A stretch of DNA of 64,000 nucleotides from Durusdinium trenchii (GCA_963970005.1 CAXAMN010028950.1:266738-330737), one strand, 5' to 3'. Counted from the stretch's first letter, positions 21,106 to 32,999 are shown. Notes: a model not told the origin generated them from the letters alone. Program-made: numbers and translations.

Positions 21106-21390
21106 GGCTTGGGTCTGTCCCAGTTTTTCACCTGTAACAGTCAGTAAACAAGCAAATCACTACTTGTGGACAAGGCCTTTACTATAACCATCATCATCCC
21201 AGTGTAACATGTCTTTCAAGATCCCTTCAACATTTGCAATCCTTGTCTGCAGAAACCAGTACCCTGCCACATCAGGTCACATCCCACAAACGAAATCACA
21301 CACCCGGTATTTCGCTGAAGCAACTGATCTTGGACATCGCACCTTCCTTTCTTCAAAAAGCTCAACGGCTGAAACCGCCGTGATGCCCAG

Positions 21391-21560
21391 TGTCGGCTCC
21401 GTTCGAGCCGTTCTTACCCGGCCATCCGAGGTACCCAGCGCACACCGACTCCTCGCTGGTCACGTTGGCACCCAGGAGCTCCGCACCCGGCCTCGAGGCG
21501 AGAGAGGGAGGAGCGGGAGCGGACGTGCACCGAGAGAGCGAGGAGCGGGGCGGATGGACA
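21391..21560 (+). CDS. Putative exon
   Basis: After gtgatgcccag the frame SAPFEPFLPGHPRYPAHTDS, SLVTLAPRSSAPG and LEAREGGAGADVHRESEERG has very strong codon bias. The composition is a flexible, charged linker. The donor was not resolved. Confidence 0.45.
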
Positions 21561-22431
21561 CGGATAAAACGGATCTGTGTTCGTTTCTGTCGGAAATTTG
21601 GGAGGTTCATTCAGTGTTGAAGTGCGTTCGTCTTCCAATTACGGTAACATTAGGTACCTGGTTTGGACGAATTGAGTCGATTGAGCATTGTTAAGGGGCC
21701 ATCGTCAGAGGATCTAACTTGCTTTGATTCTTATGTTTTTCGTGTTTCAAGTTCTGAGGAAATCACTTGAATAAGGAGGGCTGCGGTTGTCAAATCTCGG
21801 ACACAAGGCATTCATCTAGTTCTCAGTCCAGTTCAGTCAGGTCTCCTTGAGCCTTCTTGAGCCTAGCAACAAAGGGAATCGCTACGAACGGAGCAAGGAC
21901 GCTACCAGTAGCTCCTGGCCATACTACTATAGTAACAAGAAGCTACGAACGTAACAAAGGGCACTTATTGAACATGTTTGAGCAGTTCTAGAGCGCATGT
22001 GAATTGTTGCATGAAACACCGTGTGAAGACGGAGCTAGACTGAGCCTCTTTCCTTCACCAGGTGAAAGATCTTCAGACTGGTGAGTGGTTCAATGTGGAG
22101 GCTGGAAGTTGGTCATCATGCTGCGATCTGGCAGTGTTTTGGTGCTTTAGGCCGAGTATGGTGGGCCAGAGTGTGTCAACGCATGGTTCCATGCGAGATG
22201 CCCCTTTGTCCGAGCCTGGCATTTGGTCGGCTAGTGCAAGGGGATTTCGAGCTAGGTCTTACACATTCTGTACCAGATCATATCAAGACACTTGGGGAAG
22301 TAGATAAAACATGATAAAACTATATATAGTAGTACATCTTATAGTACATACAACTTCCATGCAGCTTGCGTTACTGCACCAACCTGCACCGAAAGTCAAC
22401 GTTTCGTTCGAAACCTCCTTTGTCGCCTCAG

Positions 22432-22504
22432 GAGGCTTTGCTGCCAGACGACTGCTTGCTCTTCGTCGGCGACCCGCTGGTGGGGTGTCCCAACCGTGCA
22501 CCTG
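22432..22504 (+). CDS. Putative exon
   Basis: After ttgtcgcctcag|G the frame EALLPDDCLLFVGDPLVGCP, then NRAP, is strongly biased. It may end at CCTG|GAATAT (GA donor). It reads like a folded, partly buried strand region. A neighbouring frame (SGGFAARRLLALRRRPAGG) is less likely. Confidence 0.45.
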
Positions 22505-22946
22505 GAATATCCATTTGAAAGACCTTGGCATGTATGTAATTTGGATTATATAGTGGTGTTCTTTCTCAATCGGACAAACACGGACACTTACTTTTAATGT
22601 ATTGGAATGAGCATCACAAGTTGGAGCAATGTATCTGGAGCTCCCCGGGGTATTTGATGGAGCCCACCCTCCCAAAATCAACTTCCACGTTGAGTGACTT
22701 TAGCATTATATGGTTTTACTTTCTGGCGTAGTCAAATCGATTTGTTACTCATATATACAGATACATTGTTTTAATTTACCTATGCACAAATGTATATACA
22801 TATGTTAGGTTATGTGTTGCCATTGTTGCATTGGTGATACACCATACTCAAATGGTTTTGTGTTGCTGTGTGCAACTGCAAGAGATGCGCAACAGTGTCC
22901 AAGATCATGTGACATCATGCGACTGTTTGTTTTGTTGTGCCAGCAG

Positions 22947-22992
22947 GAGGTCGGCGTTGGATGAGCATTTTGACCGGCCTCGCTGTGTGCAG
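22947..22992 (+). CDS. Small putative exon
   Basis: After tgtgccagcag|G the frame RSALDEHFDRPRCVQ is biased. The signals are reasonable but the length is small. Confidence 0.3.
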
Positions 22993-25174
22993 ATATTTCT
23001 GGAATATGCTGGTTTGGACCTTTTGATGATGTTCATTTAATTTCATGAAGGGAGTGAAGAAGCGTCAGAACAGCATCTTCAACGACCTTCAGTGTGCGGA
23101 ACAATGGCAAAGTGACTCAGGAACTTCTTTACAGGCAATAGACAATGTCGTCACTTTTTTTTGAGGTATTGCTACCCTGCCTTGGGGGGAATGCTCTGCG
23201 GACAGTTGTCTCTTTTTCCCAAACACAAGCTAACTCTGTTGGTTGGAAAGGGACCTACTTTTAGGTTGTATGCTGGGGCTCTCATCGAAAGGTGTTTTAA
23301 CGCTATACTGGCAACTCACAAGGGGTTAATAATGCCTGCTGAAGCAATGAGTTTCTTATTCTGTAGTGGGTCCTGCAAGCAGTTCACAAGGACTTTTCCA
23401 CATACATGCGAGACAAGTACAGGAAGCAACAAAGTCATTTACAGGAAGCAGTACAGGAAGCTGCTGCTGCTGGCTGCTGCTGCTGGCTGCTGCTGCTGGC
23501 TGCTTGCTCCTGCTCAGAGTCTTCCAACCTCTACCTTTCGTCCACCTCCGTCGCCTCAAGTCCAGTCACCTGATGTGTCTAAAGTTGGTGGCAGAGTTAC
23601 TACAGCATTCCATTGGGATTGACACGCAGGAAGCGGATGTAAATCAATCAAGCCCACACTCTTTCAGAACTAGCGTTCCATTGGTCTTTGCACTGGGTAT
23701 CAGCATTCCATAGGGACCAGCTCCCGCGGGTGACTGGTGATGACTTCTTGGAAACAGTTTTGCCATGGCGATTTGGCATTGAAATCGTGGCCAGGGGTGA
23801 CTAAGGGATGACTTTGTCAGGTTCCTGTACAAGCCGGGCCGAGACTCCCCCAAGACGTTTTTGTAGTTGACGAAGTCCCCCAGATCATCCTGTGCCGCTA
23901 TCTTCACCAAAATTTTTCGGTGTTGACCCTTGTGACATCAGGAGGAATGGGGAAAGCTTGTGTTTCCCGCGATCGTGTCAGGACTATGCCAGTGCCCACC
24001 AGTATCCAGCTTTGATGCATAGGCAGGTGCCTCAAAAGGGCAGGGCCAGGGCTGCATCAACTGGTGGTTTGCAGGACCTGCTGCTTGGGATTGTTGGGGA
24101 TTTGACTCCCGTTGGGGAAACATCCCCCTTGTACCTGGAGGGTTTTGTTGAACTGTGCATGGTTATATTTTGCACACCCAGGCTGTTTGAGGGTTGACCC
24201 TTTGCAACAGCATGCACAGTGCTTACAGTCAATGCTTGTCAGAAAACTCATGCGACAGCCGGAGTTCCAGTTGGCGGGCTGACATACGGGCGGTTGGTAT
24301 TTGAAGGGCGAGACCTTCCTACCAATGATGTTTGATCTTCTTAGGAGTGTTCGGGAGGTCTCTTTGATCTATTCAAAAATCATATGTCATACAATATCAT
24401 ATCATTTGTATTTTTGTTGGGGAATTGACTGAATGAAGTGCAGACAGGCTCCAGGGACCCTACGGTTCCAGGCAGAAGATGAGTCGTGGAGCCTTTTGAA
24501 CGAACTGTAAAGCAGCCTGTGCTTCAACCAAGGAAGAACGCCTATCTAGACCCTTCTCCTGCAAAGGGCCTAGGCTGTGAACGGTAACTAGACATGACCA
24601 AGTGCTTCAGAGTGCCCCAACCTGAGCCCCCCTCCACCAACCAACAACTCAAACAAACAGGCAGATCATTGAACATCACACTTGCAAAACAACGGCAAAT
24701 TAGTAATAAGCACAATATAACACAACTCAATGAAAATCACCCACAAAAATAGCAACAGTAAACGCTAATATATGTGTCAGTGGTTTGGTTGGTCTGATTT
24801 GTTTTTTTTTCTTTGTCGTTTTTATGTTACGTAATTTTCCTTGAGTTTGGCGATGCCTTGTCTCATCCTTTGCCATTGTCTCATCCTTTGAACTTTCCCT
24901 TGCTCTTATTTGCATTTGTATACCTGTTTGCTCTACCCAACGAAAAACGGTAGATATGCCTACATGATTCACATGACTCGCAAACCGCTCCTGACTCGCC
25001 AGGCCGGCGGTTTGCGGCCAAAGCAAAGGCCGGCGGTTTGGGCCGGTCACTGTGTGTTCTCGTCCAAGTGGCGATGTGTTCTTCGGAAACATCCACAAAT
25101 GCTGGATGTTTGTTTTGTGTTGTTCACCATGTTTCACCCCCCCCACACGACCGTCATGCCACTTCGTAGTTCAG
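22993..25174 (+). other. Long repeat-rich non-coding stretch
   Basis: No confident exon over about 2.2 kb. It includes the CTG tract at 23457-23512, and a short direct duplication at 25004-25041 (ggccggcggtttg twice). Confidence 0.4.
23457..23512 (+). repeat. CTG-rich compound microsatellite
   Basis: Repeats of ctgctgctg(g) with gctgctgctgg variants. All three + frames are open through it (poly-Leu, poly-Ala, Cys-rich), giving spurious long ORFs at 23161 and 23366. It is preceded by three copies of tacaggaagc. Confidence 0.7.
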
Positions 25175-25217
25175 ACGGATCGGCAGGGGGTGAATTGCTT
25201 GCTGTCGGGGCGGATGG
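25175..25217 (+). CDS. Small putative exon
   Basis: After cgtagttcag the frame TDRQGVNCLLSGRM is biased and ends at GATGG|GTGAGC, a consensus donor. Confidence 0.3.
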
Positions 25218-25516
25218 GTGAGCTGTTACGTGTTGAACTTCTTGCATTTGGTGATGCTGCACTTGGTGTGGAAGGATGCCGTTCGTCATTTCCACTTGGA
25301 GCAAATATTTGACCAATGAAGTTGCGGCATTTTGTGTCCAGTGAATGACGGGGTTTTGCTTAGGGCCTAGGGCAATATCCGATGTTCCCTATGATGTGAA
25401 TCCCTTTCTGGGAAATATGTTTTGAGTTTTCTCCCAGTTACTCAGTTCCTGGACATCAAATCCAAGGAGGATGATTCTGTTTGCGGCACAATTGCCCGCA
25501 ACATGGGAGTCTGCAG

Positions 25517-25623
25517 TTGAAACTCGGGACTCGGTCGAGCGGTGGTGGAGCAGTCCGTGCGCCCAAAAAGCATCAGGCGGAGGCAGTGGAGAGGCATGAG
25601 GGCCGACGGGACAGCAAAGATCG
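25517..25623 (+). CDS. Putative exon, basic/acidic linker
   Basis: After ggagtctgcag the frame LKLGTRSSGGGAVRAPKKHQ, then AEAVERHEGRRDSK, is biased and ends at GATCG|GTGAAT. The competing frame (ETRDSVERWWSS) stops sooner. The region 25624-26183 has one weak open frame and no splice support. Confidence 0.45.
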
Positions 25624-26183
25624 GTGAATGGGTGTATCGTGGTATAGCAATCAGATGTAATCAGGGATTCCTCCAAAAGGCAGACGATGGTGCCTTTTTT
25701 TGGAAGATGGGTCCGTTGAACCGTTTAGGGCCCTTGGACGTGGAATTGAAGGAGTCCGGAGTTAGACATGAAGAGAGGCCTGGACCAGGACCTTCAGTTG
25801 GTGACCTCTTCAAAGCCTCTGGATCCTCTGGCCTAGGCGGCCTAGATCATATCAAAACCTTAAACCGGGATATCAATCACTTTGAAGGTCCTCGGAGTCC
25901 AGTCAGCTTTTTCTATGTGTTATAATTGTTACATGCTTTATCGTTGGGCCAGAGCAGCCAGAGTTCTGTAAACATCCAGCATGTGGATGTGGTAAAAGGA
26001 TCATCAGCTCCCCAGCTTCAGAGCCCAATCACCTTGTTGGGATAGGCTGAACTCCTCCAGTTCGTGGGTCATGGCACCCGGTGACCCAGTTGACCAATGA
26101 ACAGATCCCAAAGACGGGATGTCGAAACCATGGATTGGTGGGGGGGATTTGAGTCACCTTCATATAACTCAACTCAAGGAAAC

Positions 26184-26290
26184 ATACACTCCCTGGAACT
26201 AACATGGAAGTGGAAAACCCCCTGTTTGTAGAGGAACATGGTCTTCCAAGAGATCATTGTCCACTTCCATGTTAGTTCCAGGGAGTGTAT
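26184..26290. mobile_element. Fold-back element with perfect 31-bp inverted arms
   Basis: The arm at 26184-26214 (atacactccctggaactaac...) is exactly the reverse complement of 26260-26290, with a 45-base loop containing tgtagaggaacatggtcttcc. Related text recurs next to another inverted repeat at 36123-36222. This suggests a non-autonomous fold-back family. No coding and no clear target duplication. Confidence 0.65.
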
Positions 26291-26339
26291 ATATTTTGGA
26301 ATTCCCCAACTCGGTGGGTGATCCTACACGAAGGAGCGA

Positions 26340-26359
26340 CGTGTGTGTGTGTGTGTGTT
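26340..26359 (+). repeat. GT microsatellite
   Basis: About nine to ten GT dinucleotides in intron-like sequence. Confidence 0.8.
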
Positions 26360-26577
26360 AAAAGACCAGCCAGCTATCTCGATGGTTTCAGCTGCGCCAG
26401 GCAGCACCCGCACTGGTGTAAATAGTGAGGACTCAAGTAGCATCCAAGATCTTACATGCTGCAGACATGCTTCATACCATCCGTGGCTCCCCCGACAGAA
26501 AGCAAACAAAAAATTAGCACAATCACAGGTCGATCATTCAGGGCAGTAGTCTGGAATTTGCAGTAGTTGCGTTTTCA

Positions 26578-26706
26578 TGACGTTGCCTGTGCCTTTGCGT
26601 TCGTCGGTCGGGCCGGCCATCGCCAGCACCGGATCTCCACGCCTTTCTTCCTCTACCCACGCGCTGAAGCGGCTGGGGACTCAACCTGCCTCCTTGAGCA
26701 CTTAAG
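26578..26706 (+). CDS. Putative exon
   Basis: The frame VACAFAFVGRAGHRQHRIST, then PFFLYPRAEAAGDSTCLLEH, is strongly biased. The acceptor is unclear. The 3' end may be near CACTTAAG. Unassigned. Confidence 0.35.
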
Positions 26707-26969
26707 ATGTACCAAGCCACATACAGCACATGTACGACATTTTATGACACACGAATCATCATGAACTCTCATGTGTTTCTTTTTATGACCTGGAACACCT
26801 GTTGCGATTCTTTTTGTCCATTCTCTCATCTGAGTCCCCGAATGGACTCCAATGGGAGCCCAATGGCTCCTCCCAAATCCTTCCAATAAAAATGCGGTCA
26901 TATATATATAATATAATATATTGTAAGGGCTCCGCCCCCTGCCGCCGACCCCGGGGATAAGGCACGAGA

Positions 26970-28180
26970 TCGCCGACGGTGGCAAATTTATAGGAATGGA
27001 AGTAGCAGCTAGTAGCATACAACAGTGCAGATGCACACGACATCGGTCACGGTGGCAAATTTAGAGGAATGGAGGTAGCAGCAATGAGCATACAACAGTG
27101 CAGACGCACACGACATCGGTCACGGTGGCAAATTTAGAGGAATGGAGGTACAACAGTGCAGACGCACACGACATCGGTCACGGTGGCAAATTTAGAGGAA
27201 TGGAGGTAGCAGCTATTAGCATACAACAGTGCAGAGGCACGCACAGAACAGTGCAGACGCACACGACATCGGTCACGGTGGCAAATGTATAGGAATGGAG
27301 GTAGCAGCAATGAGCATACAACAGTGCAGACGCACACGACATCGGTCATGGTGGCAAATTTAGAGGAATGGAGGTAGCAGCTATTAGCATACAACAGTGC
27401 AGACGCGTACGACAGCGGTCACAGTGGCAAATTTATAGGAATGGAGGTAGCAGCTATTAGCATACAAGAGTGCAGACGTACACGACAGCGGGCACGGTGG
27501 CAAATTTATAGGAATGGAGGTAGCAGCTATTAGCATACAACAGTGCAGACGCACACGACATCGGTCACGGTGGCAACTTGATAGGAATGGAGGTAGCAGC
27601 TATTAGCAGACAACAGTGCAGACGGACACGACAGCGGTCACGGTGGCAAATTTATAGGAATGGAGGTAGCAGCTAGCAGCATACAACAGTGCAGACGCAC
27701 GCACAGAACAGTGCAGACGCACACGACATTGGTCACGGTGGCAAATTTAGAGGAAGGGAGGTAGCAGCTATGAGGATACAACAGTGCAGACGCGGACGAC
27801 AGTGGTCACGGTGGCAAATTTATAGGAATGGAGGTAGCAGCTATGAGCCGACAAGAGTGCAGACGTACACGACAGCGGTCACGGTGGCAAATTTATAGGA
27901 ATGGAGGTAGCAGCAATGAGCAGACCAGAGTGCAGACGCACACGACATCGGTCACGGTGGCAAATTTAGAGGAATGGAGGTAGCAGCTACTAGGATACAA
28001 CAATGGAGGTAGCAGCTATTAGCATACAACAGTGCAGACGCACGCACACAACAGTGCAGACGCACACGACATCGGTCACGGTGGTAAATTTATAGGAATG
28101 GAGGCAGCAGCAATGAGCATACAACAGTGCAGACGGACACGACATCGGTCACGGTGGCAAATTTATAGGAATGGAGGTAG
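26970..28180 (+). repeat. 73-bp minisatellite array (about 16 units)
   Basis: Degenerate tandem units of roughly 73 bp, each with cggtggcaaatttataggaa, then tggaggtagcagc, then atacaacagtgcagacgcac. Variants alternate tagagg/tatagg and atcggtc/agcggtc, and some units are truncated. Each unit has stops in most frames, so coding is unlikely. The longest ORFs across it are shadows of the repeat. Confidence 0.9.
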
Positions 28181-28464
28181 CCTCAAGAAGATACCAATGA
28201 AGAGTGTGAAGGGTGCTTCAAGTCCTAGAAGGATTGATGGAGGCTTCACCGCACATTCCGGCTGTTGCGAATGGGGTTGTATTCTTTGGCACGTGGCCTG
28301 GATCTTCACAAGTACAGTTGAGCATGAGGAGAAGTCCGCCAAGGTCACATGAGTCATGTCCGCGCCCATTTTCTTCAATGGAAGGGCTTTGGGCGCCATT
28401 TCTTCCCAGCATGAAGAGATCATCACCCCTCACGGTTGACTGTTGATTCATCAACCCCCCCCAG

Positions 28465-28634
28465 TTATGGCCGGGAGATGTAGAACCGAAGGGGCGGTTG
28501 AAGACAGGGGTCCAAGTCGGGGTCCCGTATTCGCCAGTAGTGTGGCTCTGAGACGCTTATCCGGCAGCGTCCGGCAACCAGTTTTGGGTCAAAGAAGGCT
28601 CTGTGAGCGCAGAGACACGCCAGCATCCGCACAG
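28465..28634 (+). CDS. Exon upstream of the coding tandem repeat
   Basis: After accccccccag the frame GRCRTEGAVEDRGPSRGPVF, then ASSVALRRLSGSVRQPVLGQ and RRLCERRDTPASAQ, is strongly biased. It ends at GCACAG|GTGCCC. Its position suggests it belongs to the gene that contains the repeated segment at 28718. Confidence 0.45.
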
Positions 28635-28717
28635 GTGCCCCGCATGCCACAGTGTGGTGTGGTCAGCGCGTTCAGGCCACACACACGACACCGTCAGGAA
28701 AACAATGCTCGACAAAC

Positions 28718-29063
28718 GGCCCGGCTTCGGCAGCCAAGGCTGCGGCGCAGGCATCTGCAGCCAAAGGTCCCGGAAAGGGCTTTGGAGCCTGGCCAACGGC
28801 CCTGCCGGCTGCCGAGGAGGGTTTGAGGCCGGACTCCCTAACGTCACCTTCGAAACCCATAAGAAAGAACTGGGAGACAGCTCTCGACGTGGCCACGCCC
28901 GTGCCAGGCCCGGCTTTGGCAGCCAAGGGTGCGGTGCAGGCATCTGCAGCCAAAGGTCCCGGGAAGGGCTTTGGAGCCTGGCCAACGGCCCTGCCGGCTG
29001 CCGAGGAGGGTTGGAGCATAAGAAAGAACTAGGAGACAGCTCTCAACGTGGCCACGCCCGGCC
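28718..29063 (+). CDS. Coding tandem repeat, 189-bp unit, broken by gap
   Basis: Two units start at 28718 and 28907 (63 codons apart). The second lacks 30 bp, in frame, and a third begins as the N run starts. In one frame the units encode RPGFGSQGCGAGICSQRS and GLWSLANGPAGC. Four of six point differences are silent in that frame. In the Ala-rich frame (AKGPGKGFGAWPTALPAAEE) five of six change residues, one to a stop. The first frame is therefore favoured. Confidence 0.45.
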
Positions 29064-29163
29064 NNNNNNNNNNNNNNNNNNNNNNNNNNNNNNNNNNNNN
29101 NNNNNNNNNNNNNNNNNNNNNNNNNNNNNNNNNNNNNNNNNNNNNNNNNNNNNNNNNNNNNNN
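29064..29163. other. Assembly gap (100 N)
   Basis: A run of exactly 100 Ns, the usual placeholder for a scaffold join of unknown size. It falls inside a tandem repeat, so more repeat units are probably missing. Confidence 0.95.
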
Positions 29164-29182
29164 CCTCCCCGTACGCCCCCAG

Positions 29183-29390
29183 AATGTCTAACGTTGCTTT
29201 CGGAACCCGTAAAAAAGTCTGTGAAGCCGCGTCGAGCACGCCCTTTCTTCCGCTCTCGGACCTTCAGCCACGCTTCAATCCGCCGGCTGTGACGGAAACG
29301 CCTCGGAAGCCTCGCAGCATGCCCTCGGTTGCCTCCTCTGGCGCGCGCCCCCCTTCAACCGGCGGGGTCGGCGGATATACGGCTTTTAAG
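29183..29390 (+). CDS. Exon downstream of the gap, related to the repeat
   Basis: After acgcccccag the frame MSNVAFGTRKKVCEAASSTP, FLPLSDLQPRFNPPAVTET and SSGARPPSTGGVGGYTAFK has very strong codon bias and ends at TTTTAAG|GTCAAC. SNVAFGTRKK aligns with PNVTFETHKK of repeat unit 1 in the favoured frame, so it is the repeat edge and following unique sequence. Unassigned function. Confidence 0.5.
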
Positions 29391-30421
29391 GTCAACTTTG
29401 GAGCATCGAAGAACATAAATCCAATTTATCGAAAGGACATGCACATTGTTTAGACATAATCCTTTAATTCAGCCCTTTGGCTCATGTAGTTCGTCATAAG
29501 TCATGTATGCTATGCTTTTGGAGAGGGGAGAGGTGTTGCGTGCCAGACTTGTTCAGAATGCAGACGCGGAGGCGAGGCAAAGTGAGTTCTACATGCAGAC
29601 CCCCATGCATTGCCTCACAGCAATTTCAATCAAGGATTTTTTCCAGAAAGGACCACATGACCCTTAACTTTGGCCTGGTGTTCAACATTTTGATGATGAT
29701 TTAAGATCAACCCAGTAAAGACTGTTTGAATGGCTCTGTCAATCTTGCTTTTGGTTCGAGTTCTATGGTTGTACATGGTCGCATGCATTCGGTACACTCC
29801 AATAGATTGTACCAGACTCAGTACTGTGGCTCCTACGACCTCCATGTTCAGATCAAGAAACCAACCACAGTGGGATGGTTCCAACATACCATGCACTACC
29901 TTAGAAGCTGTCTATTCTGAGGTAGTTAGGCGAAACAACTGCAAAAACTCCCAGACGTTTTGTGTTCCAAACTGTTCCACAACTGTTCATCAAAGTGTTC
30001 CATGTGTCCATACGTGCCCACTCCCATGGTGAAAAACTCCAAAAACTGGTGCTGGCAACAACTCTGCAATAGAATTTGAACCTGTCAACAGAGTTCCATA
30101 TGATATGTATATATATATATATACGTCAATTTAAGAACTGCCAACAAAGTTGATTGTAAAGCAGCCGAGTTGAAGATACACTCCCCGGAAATCCATCTTT
30201 TCGATGGGCCAACCAACGTCGATGACATGATGGCCCCGAAACGATGACCACAAAATCCGAAGACCAAAGAAGTGGTGCCATCCACTGCCATGATTCTAGG
30301 GACTGTCCATCATTTAAACTCAAGTGTTATGTGAATCCACTGACTGGTGCGATTCATAATGAATTTCAGGAATCCTGAGAGGTATAGGGGTGGTGAGTTC
30401 CCTCATTCCCTCCAGAGGCAG
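29391..30421 (+). other. Intron-like sequence
   Basis: No supported exon. A TA dinucleotide run lies near 30106-30122. Confidence 0.4.
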
Positions 30422-30561
30422 TCCTATACCAATCGTGGCTTTTCGACCTTGGTGTTTTGCCGCCCCTCGCCAAGGTCCTCGCGCCACAGAAGCTTCCACG
30501 ATTGGCACAGAAGCCCAGTCGTGGTTGTCCAGATGCAGCCGCACTGGACCGGTACCGCCAA
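30422..30561 (+). CDS. Putative exon
   Basis: After ccagaggcag the frame LYQSWLFDLGVLPPLAKVLA, then PQKLPRLAQKPSRGCPDAAA and LDRYRQ, has strong bias. It ends at CGCCAA|GTAGCA. The hydrophobic start suggests a buried helix. Not recognised. Confidence 0.5.
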
Positions 30562-31074
30562 GTAGCAGAAAAGGTTATAGTTGTAGGTTTATAGCAGCAG
30601 CTAGTAGGCTGCTCAGTTATAGTGTGTTATAGTTGTAGAGATGCGGTGGATGCAGCAGAGATGCAGCAGATATGTAGATCCATTGTTGGCAGTAGATGCC
30701 GCAGGCAGTGGCTGGAGTTTTGTTTCGTCATGTAAAGTGTAAAGGTTTGGTTGGAGATGTACCTCTCAAAGAACCACCACATTTGGGGCGTGTGTCAGCG
30801 TGTGTTGATGCAAACAATTTGGTCGCATGAGCAGGTGAGGGCCTCAAAAAGTTTATAAGATTGATCAGTGTAATTAACAAAAGACAAGCTACAACAATTA
30901 CAATCGTTTGTTGCGCAGGAATGCTATATAGGATACTTCAATGAGATGCTAGAATCATGTGTTTTGATCAGAATTAGAATAACTATGTTCTACGAAAAAC
31001 ATCGGACAATTGTGAACAAATGTAACATGATCATGCTATAAAAAAACCTTTTGCGCTGGGTGCTTCACCTAACC

Positions 31075-31260
31075 ATGAACCCCCGCTGCTCGCGCCGTCC
31101 ACGCCTCGCCTCGCAGGTCTTCGACGACCTCAACGGCAACGTCAACGGCTGTCGCGACCGCTTCCCGTGGAAGGCCGACCAACCTCCCGGCGAAGCGGGA
31201 GAAGCGGTGGTGGATTTGAGGGAAGAAGGGAGATCCCAAAGGGAGATTGGAAGAAGGTGA
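31075..31260 (+). CDS. Putative exon or small ORF
   Basis: An ATG at 31075 opens MNPRCSRRPRLASQ. After cgcctcgcag|G the frame continues VFDDLNGNVNGCRDRFPWKA, DQPPGEAGEAVVDLREEGR, and stops at 31258. Third positions are almost all G/C in the core. It may be an exon starting at 31117 or a short gene. DDLNGNVNG only loosely resembles a calcium loop. Confidence 0.4.
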   Translation: MNPRCSRRPRLASQVFDDLNGNVNGCRDRFPWKADQPPGEAGEAVVDLREEGRSQREIGRR

Positions 31261-32948
31261 TGGATGAAATGGGTCTGGTGGACAAGAATGTGAGTAACAT
31301 TGATTTGATTGGTCTTAGACAATTTGAAGTTGGCTGCACTTATAGCTCTGTGGAACACACGTTCAGAGTCTGTGTATTTCCTTTGAGCCTGAGTTCAATG
31401 GCTCCAAGTTGTTGGTATATTCTTATGGGAACTTGCCGAGATGTATGCAGCTCATGTAGCTGCAGCTGAACAACAACCAATCCTCCATTCACTTCTCAGA
31501 AACATAAAACTCTATTAAGATGCCACGCAGCTCAGTGCCATGCGACAGAGTGCATTAGCCAGCGGCGCCCCAAGACGCAACAAGCCTTCATCTCCCACTG
31601 TTCGTTGTTGTTCTTGTTTTTGTTCCGTTCATGTGCCGAAACAAGTTCACAATAAGAACACACACAGCTTCTGATTTGGACTTCTCCAGAAGCACACCTG
31701 CTACTACTCCGACCTCGTCTACTCCGAGAGCAAGGACTGACTTCTTCAGGCTCCGGGGTCGAGGTGGTCGAGCTAGCGGAGCTCCAAGGGCCTGAGGGCT
31801 CTTCCAAACCGCTGCAGTAGCAGCTCAGTACTCGTAGCAAACAAACCATGAGATCCTTAGCGCAGCAATGCGCTGCACAGCGTGGAAAGACCATGGACTG
31901 GAGCCACAAGAACAAACTCAACCCCCTGTGGCTGGGGTCACGGGGATCTTCCTGTTCTAGGACCCTAGGACTATTACCATTGGCATAGGGACTGGGTCGC
32001 CCAAAGAAAGATCAGCTCACCCCGGGAACCCCAGCGGGCAGCGGGACGATTTCGCGCACCCAGGGAACCCACAGCAAGGATCTGAAGGGGCTGCCACTCG
32101 AGAATGGATCAAATATGCGTGGACTGCCAGGAGAATGGCACGGACACAAAATATGGCACGGGTTCGGTCAACCATCGGGTAAAACCGGAGGATCCACGAA
32201 CTGGACCGGACGACTGGACTGATTTGAGCTGGAGCAATGCGGTCGGTAAAGAGTCTCCGACCGATTTGGTTGGTTAGAAAACTTCAAAAATTGATTGATG
32301 ATGGGCAGTCTTCCCATGAATGACCCTGAATAGATGAGTAGCATGCTTTTATGTTTAAATGAAATTTGGATTAGACGTTTGCAAAGACACTTGTGTGATA
32401 CACTATTTGTGGCGAGGGCTCTTGAAGCCTTTGGTGTAGGCTCTTAGATTTCACACAGGCGAAGACAGTTTGCAAATTCCAACTTATAGAGTGTATGAAA
32501 GGTTGTAAAACAGTTTCTCAAGTCCTTTGGTGTTACGCGAAGCCTCGCGAAGCCACGTACCCCTTCCCGCAAATTCTAACCCTGCGAACCCCCCCAGTGT
32601 ATAGGCACTGTACCTAAAAAGAAACGGCTCAGATTCTGCAGATGATGTAATGTTTACAAAAGAATGGACTGCAATCAGAATGGAAGTGCTCACAGAATAG
32701 ACTGTGGTTCGTTGAAACAGGACAAAGACGCTGGAAGCGAGGATTGGCACAAGATTTGTTTTTGCTTGAAGGAATAGCAGATGCTCATTGGAGCAATATT
32801 GGTGCTCCCCGGACAACAGGCAAAACAAGAACATCACAGCACTAATCCTTTCACGCCCGTAAAGGCCAGTAAACCTAGGTGAAAGTCACATGTCAGCACC
32901 CAAAGTAGTTGTTTTGTTGCAATTTGCCATGCGTGTTGTTCATTTCAG
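31261..32948 (+). other. Long stretch with no resolved exon
   Basis: At 31690-31823 a GC-rich island is open on both strands: + frames KHTCYYSDLVYSESKD and SGSGVEVVELAELQGPEGSS, and a minus ORF 31532-31921. I cannot decide. The rest has no coding signal. Confidence 0.3.
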
Positions 32949-32999
32949 GTGTGGCGCCCCGAGTGCAGCGAGGCTTTAAGCAGGGCGGTGGCAGGAGGA
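32949..32999 (+). CDS. Small putative exon
   Basis: After gttcatttcag|G the frame VWRPECSEALSRAVAGGE is biased to a TGA. The splice donor is unclear. Confidence 0.35.

Noticed and set aside
22062-22080. 19-nt micro-exon with good flanking signals (ccag|GTGAAAG...ACTG|GTGAGT)
   Set aside because: Too short to support without transcripts.
23161-23713. Two long + ORFs across 23.2-23.7 kb
   Set aside because: They are open mainly because the CTG repeat lacks stops in all frames. Flanking parts lack bias.
26970-28180. CRISPR-like array
   Set aside because: Units are contiguous with no unique spacers, and the context is eukaryotic. It is a minisatellite.
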